64,000 nucleotides of DNA from an uncultured Phycisphaerales bacterium (lineage in GTDB: Bacteria; Planctomycetota; Phycisphaerae; Tepidisphaerales; Tepidisphaeraceae): NCBI GenBank assembly GCA_903871935.1, contig CAIQIQ010000106.1:1-64000 (forward strand). Direction: 5' to 3'. The notes beneath the pieces are model-generated. The model ran no database searches. It was not told the DNA's origin and saw only the letters and a program-made list of their open reading frames with translations. The stretch's first letter is position 1. Each line of letters starts with the position of its first letter. Positions 58,380 to 64,000 of this stretch are shown here, piece after piece. The position numbers and the translations under genes are program-made.

Positions 58380-58715
58380 ATGAAGAAGAGAGACAGCAAT
58401 TGGAAGGCGTGTATCCGGCCGGATGGCTCGTTCGATTTCGATGCGCTCACGCCCGCGCAGAAGGAGCAGTACTACGCCGAATGTGAGACCGTTAAGGCAT
58501 CAGATACCCGGCCGCTCACTGCCAGAGATCGCAAGCTGCTCCAGAAGGCGGCCCGGCTAGGACGGCCTCGTGTTGGGCTCGGGTCGCAACGTGCCCAGAT
58601 TACAGTCGAGAAGGGCCTACTCAAAGCGGCCGATCAGTTTGCTGTCAAGCACAGGATCACGCGTTCGCGCCTGATTACTGAGGCGCTGAAGCAGTATATG
58701 GAGCATGCGGCGTGA
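58380..58715 (+). CDS. ribbon-helix-helix (CopG-like) protein
   Basis: 111 residues from ATG 58380. The C-terminal RAQITVEKGLLKAADQFAVK, then HRITRSRLITEALKQYMEH, is a ribbon-helix-helix DNA-binding domain. The N-terminal half has WKACIRPDGSFDFDALTPAQ. RHH proteins of this size are often antitoxins, but no toxin gene is adjacent. Confidence 0.7.
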   Translation: MKKRDSNWKACIRPDGSFDFDALTPAQKEQYYAECETVKASDTRPLTARDRKLLQKAARLGRPRVGLGSQRAQITVEKGLLKAADQFAVKHRITRSRLITEALKQYMEHAA

Positions 58716-58733
58716 TCGCCGGCAAATGTCAGC

Positions 58734-58760
58734 ACAAAGATCGCGGGGATGTGGGAGTGA
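58734..58760 (+). repeat. duplicated 3' end of the helicase gene
   Basis: AAGATCGCGGGGATGTGGGA GTGA encodes KIAGMWE and a stop, like the end of the helicase at 58131-58151. The region between the two copies holds the family D pair and the RHH gene. Confidence 0.55.
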
Positions 58761-59735
58761 TCACTGCAATTGAAACTCCACAATCAGCGGAAAGTGATCC
58801 GAACCAACATCCGGCCCGATCTCACGGCGGGTGATCCTGATCGCCGGCGAATGCAGGCAATGGTCGATCGGAATCCTCAGTAGCCAGCTATCGGCCGGCC
58901 ACGACCGCTGCACGCCCCAGCCGCGGGTGCTGTCTTGCAGCCCCGAGTCAGCCAGCAGCCGAGCAAAATGTGGGCTCCACGGCGTGCAGTTCAGGTCGCC
59001 GAAGAGGAGCACGGGGCAGGTCGCTTTGCGTACTTCCGCGGACAGTGCGACGAACTGGGCGTTGCGATAGCCTGCATATTCGCCGCCGATCGGAGGAAGC
59101 GGGTGTGTTGCCAACACCGCGCACTTGCCTTGCGGCGTTTCGATCTCAGCGATGATGGATGGTGCGCCGGCCGGTCCGATATACATGGTTCGGCTGCTTT
59201 GAAACGGGAGTCTACTCAGAAGCGCGATGCCGAAGTTGTCGTCGCGCGGTGTGAGTTGTGAGTGGGGATAGCGTGCAAGTGTATCGGCCAGGTCGGTGAT
59301 CCATTTCGGGTTGACCTCCTCGAGCACGACGAAATCGGGATCGATCTGCCGGATCGCCTCCGCCACTCGCTTGGGATCACCCATCTGCGTGTTCACGTTC
59401 ATCAACATCGCCCGGACGGATGGCCCGGGCGATGGCGTAGCGCGGCCAAAGTAGAGCGGCACGATCACCGCAAGGTTGACGATGGCCAGCAACCCCAAGA
59501 TCGCAGCGGACTTGCGTCGTTTCATGGCCAACAGAATCACCGCGCCAATCAGCAGGGAGATGAGATACTGCGCGCGGAAATGCGAACACAGGTCCAGTGG
59601 CCAGGCGAACGCTCCCATGAAACCCAGCACCGTAGCTATTCCCGCTAGCACCGTGGCAAGAAGTGTGGCGCCGGCGATGGTGCGTATTACGCGCTTGCTG
59701 ACTGGCGGCACGGTCTGGACCACTGTTTCGCTCAT
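58761..59735 (-). CDS. membrane-anchored endonuclease/exonuclease/phosphatase family protein
   Basis: 324 residues. Three membrane helices (about 20-45, 52-68, 74-95) precede an EEP domain with MLMNVNTQMGD near 110, DFVVLEEVNP near 134, LFGDLNCTPWSPHF near 245 and GSDHFPLIVEF at the end, the metal and catalytic blocks of the family. The domain probably faces the periplasm. Substrates may be nucleic acid or phospholipid. Confidence 0.85.
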   Translation of the reverse strand: MSETVVQTVPPVSKRVIRTIAGATLLATVLAGIATVLGFMGAFAWPLDLCSHFRAQYLISLLIGAVILLAMKRRKSAAILGLLAIVNLAVIVPLYFGRATPSPGPSVRAMLMNVNTQMGDPKRVAEAIRQIDPDFVVLEEVNPKWITDLADTLARYPHSQLTPRDDNFGIALLSRLPFQSSRTMYIGPAGAPSIIAEIETPQGKCAVLATHPLPPIGGEYAGYRNAQFVALSAEVRKATCPVLLFGDLNCTPWSPHFARLLADSGLQDSTRGWGVQRSWPADSWLLRIPIDHCLHSPAIRITRREIGPDVGSDHFPLIVEFQLQ

Positions 59736-59758
59736 CGGATTCCCGACAAGTTGAGGTG

Positions 59759-60916
59759 CTACGCCAGTTTCCGTCCTTCGGCCCCCGCCGCCTCAATGAC
59801 ATCCTTCACCGCCACACCCTTCGCGTCAGCCAGTTTCCGGCAGTCCTCAAACTCCGGCGTTGCCCCGATGATCTTGCCGTCCACCAGTTTCAGTTTCAGT
59901 TGCACCTCACCAAACGCCGTGACCACCGTGCGGAAATCCCGCCCCGCTTCGTGTCTGGTGACCGGCGTCACGCGCACGCCCAGTGTCGTCGTCTCGCGCA
60001 GAATCATCGCCGCGAGCTTCTGCTCACCTGCGCTCTTCGCCAGCACATGCAGCACAATCCCCGGCCGGCCCTTCTTCATCTGCACCGGCACCAGCCAACA
60101 GTCCAGTGCCCCGGCGGATAGAAGCTTGTCCATCACCGGCGCATAAAGCTGCGGATTCATATCATCGATATTCGTCGCGATCTCCACGATCCCGCCCGCA
60201 TCCAGCGCTTCGCCAATCAACAGCCGCGCCACGTTCGGCCATTCCGGATCGCGCGTGCCCGTCCCCGTTCCCAGCTTCACCGGCTTCATCGGCGCCTGCC
60301 GGAACTGCGCCAATTCCGCGATCAGCGCTGCACCCGTCGGTGTGACCAGTTCCCCACCTCCAGGCGATTGCCGCGTCGGCACACTCGCCGCCGCCACCAG
60401 CTCCAATGTCGCCGGCGCCGGCACCGGCATCTGCCCATGATCACAGTTCACCCAGCCCCACCCCAGGGGCACCGGCGAAGCATAAAGCTGCGTAATGCCC
60501 AGCGCTTCCAGCCCCGCACAAGTGCCCACGATATCGATAATCGCATCCAGCGCCCCAACCTCGTGGAAATGCACCTTCTGGATCGTTGATCCATGCACCT
60601 TGGCCTCGGCCGTCGCCAGGCGCGTGAAGACCGCAATCGACTTCGCCTTGACGCTCGCGGACAGGTCAGAGCCGTTAATGATCTTCTCAATGTGATGCAG
60701 ATGGCGATGCTGGTGCGTGTCGGGCACCTGTACATCGACGTGCGTGGCCCCAATGCCCTTGCGCATCACGCGTGTTGCCTCAACCTTGCATGGTTCCGGC
60801 AACTTCAGCGCATCAATCACCTCCTGCAGGCGCGAGATCTCCCACCCCGCGTCCACAAGGCACGACAGAAACATATCCCCGGAAATCCCGGACGGCAGAT
60901 CAAGATAAGCAATCAT
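59759..60916 (-). CDS. larC: nickel pincer cofactor biosynthesis protein LarC
   Basis: 385 residues from ATG 60916 (AGGAT site; a TTG three codons upstream is less likely). YLDLPSGISGDMFLSCLVDA at the start, a His-rich segment (DTHQHRHLHHIEKIINGSDL), FHEVGALDAIIDIVG and MDKLLSAGALDCWLVPVQMK are LarC hallmarks. LarC inserts nickel into the pyridinium dithiolate pincer cofactor of lactate racemase and related enzymes. No larA, larB or larE is in view. The gene is complete without the frameshift seen in some bacteria. Confidence 0.9.
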   Translation of the reverse strand: MIAYLDLPSGISGDMFLSCLVDAGWEISRLQEVIDALKLPEPCKVEATRVMRKGIGATHVDVQVPDTHQHRHLHHIEKIINGSDLSASVKAKSIAVFTRLATAEAKVHGSTIQKVHFHEVGALDAIIDIVGTCAGLEALGITQLYASPVPLGWGWVNCDHGQMPVPAPATLELVAAASVPTRQSPGGGELVTPTGAALIAELAQFRQAPMKPVKLGTGTGTRDPEWPNVARLLIGEALDAGGIVEIATNIDDMNPQLYAPVMDKLLSAGALDCWLVPVQMKKGRPGIVLHVLAKSAGEQKLAAMILRETTTLGVRVTPVTRHEAGRDFRTVVTAFGEVQLKLKLVDGKIIGATPEFEDCRKLADAKGVAVKDVIEAAGAEGRKLA

Positions 60917-60970
60917 TGTGGGCAATCCTATCCGCGACGCCGGCGCTTTTCACTGCTTGCACACACCGCA

Positions 60971-60993
60971 CTCCGGTTTCGGCGAAACCGGAG
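60971..60993. other. hairpin between larC and the aldo/keto reductase
   Basis: CTCCGGTTTCGG and CGAAACCGGAG pair perfectly just upstream of the start at 60998. Possibly a regulatory stem in the 5' leader. Confidence 0.45.
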
Positions 60994-60997
60994 TACA

Positions 60998-61933
60998 ATG
61001 TCGGACATGCCAAACCTCTTCACCCCACGTCGCCAACTCGGCCGTACCGGTTTCATCGCCACCCAGATCGGCATCGGCGATTTGGCCGACCGCAACGTGC
61101 CGATCGATCAATGCGTCGCGACCGTTCATCGCGCCATCGACTCCGGACTGAACCTGATCGATACCGCTCCATCCTACGAGAACGGCTACTCTGAAGAGAT
61201 CCTCGGCAAGGCTCTCCCCGGCCGCCGCAACGGCCTCTTCGTCATCGACAAGGTCGACCATCTCCGGCAGAGCGTCGCTCCGCAGATTGACGCCAGCCTC
61301 AAGCGCCTTGGCATCGATCATACCGATCTGTTTGTGTTCCATGGCTGCTCCAGCATGGATGACTGGAACCACATCGCCGCGCCCGGCGGCGGCATGGACC
61401 AGGTCCACGATTGCATCAAGGCCGGCAAGACACGCTTCAAAGGCATCAGCTCTCACAACCCGGATGTCCTCATCGCCGCTCTGAATGGCGGGCGCTGCGA
61501 TGTGTTGATGTTCCCGATCGGTCCCTATGCCGATCCGCGCTATGAACAGCAGGTGCTTCCCCTGGCGAAGAAGCTCGGCGTTGGCACGGTCTGTTTCAAG
61601 ACCTTCGGCGCCGGCAAACTCCTGGGCGACACCACCGGATACAATCGCCCCCTCGCCACCCGCCCGCGCGGCAAAGTCTCCTCCGGCGGCGAGACCACCA
61701 CATCACCCACTCTTCCGCATCTCAGCGTCGACGACTGCCTCCATTACACGCTGAGCATCGACCCGGATGTGGCCCTGTTGGGCATGAGCTTTCCCAACGA
61801 ACAGGATGCGGCATTCGATTCATTCAAGCGCTTCGCTCCACTTGGTGCCACCGCGCTTGCCGAGATCCGCCACCGGGCAATCTCGGCAATCCAGGGGAAG
61901 GGCGATATCTGGTGGAATCCGGGGGGAAAGTAG
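60998..61933 (+). CDS. aldo/keto reductase
   Basis: 311 residues from ATG 60998. RQLGRTGFIATQIGIGDLAD, AIDSGLNLIDTAPSYENGYS EE, VIDKVDHLRQSVAPQIDASL and GIDHTDLFVFHG carry the AKR catalytic Asp, Tyr, Lys and His positions. There are no ferredoxin cysteine clusters at the C-terminus. NAD(P)H-dependent carbonyl reduction; substrate unknown. Confidence 0.85.
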   Translation: MSDMPNLFTPRRQLGRTGFIATQIGIGDLADRNVPIDQCVATVHRAIDSGLNLIDTAPSYENGYSEEILGKALPGRRNGLFVIDKVDHLRQSVAPQIDASLKRLGIDHTDLFVFHGCSSMDDWNHIAAPGGGMDQVHDCIKAGKTRFKGISSHNPDVLIAALNGGRCDVLMFPIGPYADPRYEQQVLPLAKKLGVGTVCFKTFGAGKLLGDTTGYNRPLATRPRGKVSSGGETTTSPTLPHLSVDDCLHYTLSIDPDVALLGMSFPNEQDAAFDSFKRFAPLGATALAEIRHRAISAIQGKGDIWWNPGGK

Positions 61934-61983
61934 TAAACTGGTATGTTTGCCAGATCACAGATACTCTGGCATGATTGGCCTCT

Positions 61984-62334
61984 ATGTCCGAAGTGCGTGT
62001 AACCCGGGTGTTCGTCCCGGCCACAGTTCTCATAGACAATACTGTTGGCCTGGAAGCCGCCAGCGCTGACGAGAGCTTCTATGTCGTCGGCGTGCCCGGC
62101 CAGCATGAATTGCCCGGTTTTCTCGTACCTCTGGACGAACTTGAGGCCCGTGGCATCCCCCGCAAAGTTGCCCGCGAAGTCGCAATGATCGTCAGCCTCC
62201 GCACCAGCGTACACACCATCCTGCTCAACCATGAAGGTGGCCTGTGGGAACTGTTGGTGCAAACCGGCAAAGGCCTGCCCGACACCTACACCTTCCGCGT
62301 CGGCACCGGTGGCAAATCCGGTTTCCTCGGTTGA
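61984..62334 (+). CDS. unknown small protein
   Basis: 116 residues: SEVRVTRVFVPATVLIDNTV, FYVVGVPGQHELPGFLVPLD and LLVQTGKGLPDTYTFRVGTG. Beta-rich with no signal peptide. Not recognised. Confidence 0.6.
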   Translation: MSEVRVTRVFVPATVLIDNTVGLEAASADESFYVVGVPGQHELPGFLVPLDELEARGIPRKVAREVAMIVSLRTSVHTILLNHEGGLWELLVQTGKGLPDTYTFRVGTGGKSGFLG

Positions 62335-62371
62335 TCGCCAAACCGTCCGCCCTGATGTTACACTCCCCATC

Positions 62372-64000
62372 ATGACCACCGCTGATCCCAGCGCCTTGGC
62401 CGCCCCTCCTCTGCCTCCGCACGCATCCGTACTCGAATTTACCCGCCTCGCCGGCCATGCCCGCCTGATCGTCGCCGGCATCCTCCTTCTCCTCCGCAGT
62501 ACCATCATCGGCCTGTTCCTGCTCATCTGGCCCGCCGTCACCGAGCCCTCCTACGCCGGCGCCATCCTTCCCGATCAGCTCATCGGCGTGATGATCACCG
62601 CCGCCCTCATCATCTGGTGCATGCAGTTCCTGATGCCCTGGCAATCCCACCCCATCCGCACCGCCGCATTGACCACCGCCAGCATCCTTCTCTGGACCAG
62701 CTTCACGGCCCTGCTGTTCTGGAATGAACCGATGGCCGACCGCCCGGCACATCTCATACGACTCGCCATCGTAATCATTGGCGCTGCCGCCGTGGCTACC
62801 ATCGCCGCGCGCTATGCTCGCCTCCTGCTGCAGCCAGGCGGTTCCCTTCCTCTCGATCCATCCACCGCTAGCGCCCCGTCCATAACCCGCTTCTGTGAAT
62901 CCTGTGCTGCTCCCCTTGGCGATGCCGAAACCTGCCCCGCCTGCGGCCGATATTCTCCCAAGCCCGACCTCCGTCCCGCTCTGCAGCACGAAACCGCCCG
63001 CATGCAATCCGCCTGGCAACACGGCCTGCTAAGCCTCCGTTGTCTGGCTTTGCTTATCGGCACGCTCATCCTGGCATGCATCGCCAAAATATCCGCCGGC
63101 CAGTTCCTCCATGGCAGCGGCAATCCCGATCCAGTCTTTGTACTGGTTTTCTGGTCCTTCCTCGGCTCGCTCACGGGAGCTGCCTTGGCCTTCCTCTGCA
63201 TCCACCGCCCGCGTCCCTTGGCATCAGCCACCGCGGCCGGTGTGACTCTCCTGGCCCTCGCCACGGGCGCCATCCTGTTGATGCTCGCCGAACCTCCCTT
63301 CGGGGCCATCAACCTCCCACCCCTCTTCTGGCAAGCCGCCGCCCTGGCATCGGCCGCCGCCGCTGGCAGTTCCCTCTTCACCCACTGGCTCCTCACCATC
63401 ATCGTCACCCGCTTCGCGCCCCTCGCCTCGGCGCAACGCATGCTCGGCCGAAAGATCGACCGTCCCGCGCCCGCCAATCTCGCCCCTCCACCCAGCCCGC
63501 GCACCTGCGAGAGTTGCGGCTACCAGCTCGAAGGCCTCCCCGCCACCCGCTGCGACAAGTGCTCCATCGTCGCCCTCCGCTGTCCCGAATGCGGCCACAC
63601 CCAGCCGGCCAATACACTCAATGCCCGCGCGCTGCGCCTCATTTACAAGCTGCACACCATCATTCGCACCATAAGTTGGCTAGGTGGCCTGGGCCTCATA
63701 CTCTGGCTCTCGCTCATGGGGTCCTGGATACTGCTAATCGTGTTCAGCCTGTCGGGAATCCCCTTTGGCCACCACCGTCCCGATTGGGGAGAACTTTGGG
63801 GCATCGCGCTGCTGAGCGTCGTTTTCGTTAGCCCGGTACGCCTTGTGTTGCTGCATGGTCGGCGCCTCTGGCTCATCTCACTACTGGTCGCACTGGTTCC
63901 CGCGGCTGTTGTGCTTCTCGCATCCAGCACTGCGGGCGATTCAAGCGAGGTCATGTGGTACGTCACAGTGTTCTTCCTCCCCTGCTGGCTCGTGATCTCA
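62372..64000 (+). CDS. multi-pass membrane protein with zinc ribbons, partial
   Basis: Open from ATG 62372 to the window edge (543 codons), so the 3' end is missing. About ten hydrophobic segments. Between them lie a zinc ribbon FCESCAAPLGDAETCPACGR near 170-190 and a second one CESCGYQLEGLPATRCDKC S...RCPECGHTQPA near 375-410. The CGYxLxGLP...CPECG type is a hallmark of planctomycete membrane proteins. Function unknown. Confidence 0.8.
   Translation, partial: MTTADPSALAAPPLPPHASVLEFTRLAGHARLIVAGILLLLRSTIIGLFLLIWPAVTEPSYAGAILPDQLIGVMITAALIIWCMQFLMPWQSHPIRTAALTTASILLWTSFTALLFWNEPMADRPAHLIRLAIVIIGAAAVATIAARYARLLLQPGGSLPLDPSTASAPSITRFCESCAAPLGDAETCPACGRYSPKPDLRPALQHETARMQSAWQHGLLSLRCLALLIGTLILACIAKISAGQFLHGSGNPDPVFVLVFWSFLGSLTGAALAFLCIHRPRPLASATAAGVTLLALATGAILLMLAEPPFGAINLPPLFWQAAALASAAAAGSSLFTHWLLTIIVTRFAPLASAQRMLGRKIDRPAPANLAPPPSPRTCESCGYQLEGLPATRCDKCSIVALRCPECGHTQPANTLNARALRLIYKLHTIIRTISWLGGLGLILWLSLMGSWILLIVFSLSGIPFGHHRPDWGELWGIALLSVVFVSPVRLVLLHGRRLWLISLLVALVPAAVVLLASSTAGDSSEVMWYVTVFFLPCWLVIS

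Noticed and set aside
1-64000. tRNA or rRNA genes
   Set aside because: No cloverleaf with the conserved T-loop GTTCRANNC or rRNA signature was noticed on either strand.

Overview
The window looks like a chromosome segment of a GC-rich planctomycete-like bacterium, possibly of the Phycisphaerae. This is an inference from protein style: a membrane protein with a CxxCGYxLxGLP...CPECG zinc ribbon, a secreted protein with a C-CH haem-like motif, GH130 and LarC. No rRNA or other marker is present. 

Layout. (1) 1-9925, host: the 5' part of dnaN on the minus strand, then an intergenic stretch with three perfect DnaA boxes that is very likely oriC. It is followed by asnB, an FtsX/MacB-type permease, a small Cys-rich membrane protein, a metallophosphoesterase, a secreted protein, an ABC ATPase, a UroD-like protein and a membrane protein. 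(2) 9935-15571: a compact minus-strand cassette of portal, major capsid, a spanin-like pair and large terminase, with no tail, integration or replication genes. (3) 15896-18559, host: a P-loop protein, a small protein, a GH130 enzyme and a membrane protein. (4) 18555-56022: a complete Mu-like transposable prophage of 37,468 bp. It starts TGTA and ends TACA. It is bounded by the 5-bp direct repeat GCCAT and carries inverted AGTTTGAAAATT sites at both ends. It inserted exactly at the stop codon of the upstream host gene. (5) 56023-64000, host: a UvrD/PcrA-type helicase, a ribbon-helix-helix protein, an EEP-family protein, larC, an aldo/keto reductase, a small protein and a membrane zinc-ribbon protein running off the window.

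The prophage is built around a central switch. An XRE-type repressor (40601-41200, minus) faces a strong promoter with TGCTAGYACA direct repeats. Early genes run right: two related small regulators, a MuA-like DDE transposase, a MuB-like ATPase, a GemA-like protein, zinc-ribbon (Lar-like) proteins, an HTH-repeat protein, an HK97 gp10-like protein, a MuF protein with a C-terminal HEAAH metallopeptidase-like region, an ASCH protein and small regulators. Late genes run left: lipoproteins, DUF1353, a gp25-like membrane protein, Mu gp27/gp28-like terminase subunits, portal, scaffold, major capsid, connectors, tail terminator, tail tube, a tail chaperone pair with a CCCAAAC -1 frameshift site, tape measure and tail-tip proteins.

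The most unusual feature is a dense set of short palindromic or periodic dispersed repeats. At least seven families (for example GGGGTCGGGAGTC hairpins and CACGCAGAG arrays) are scattered through host, cassette and prophage. Many copies lie in frame inside prophage proteins, so unrelated proteins share repeat-encoded peptides such as PHAELAEAAEK and SVSISAPSVAK. In one gene, one hairpin element sits inside another copy of itself. All assignments are from reading the sequence; no database search was run.
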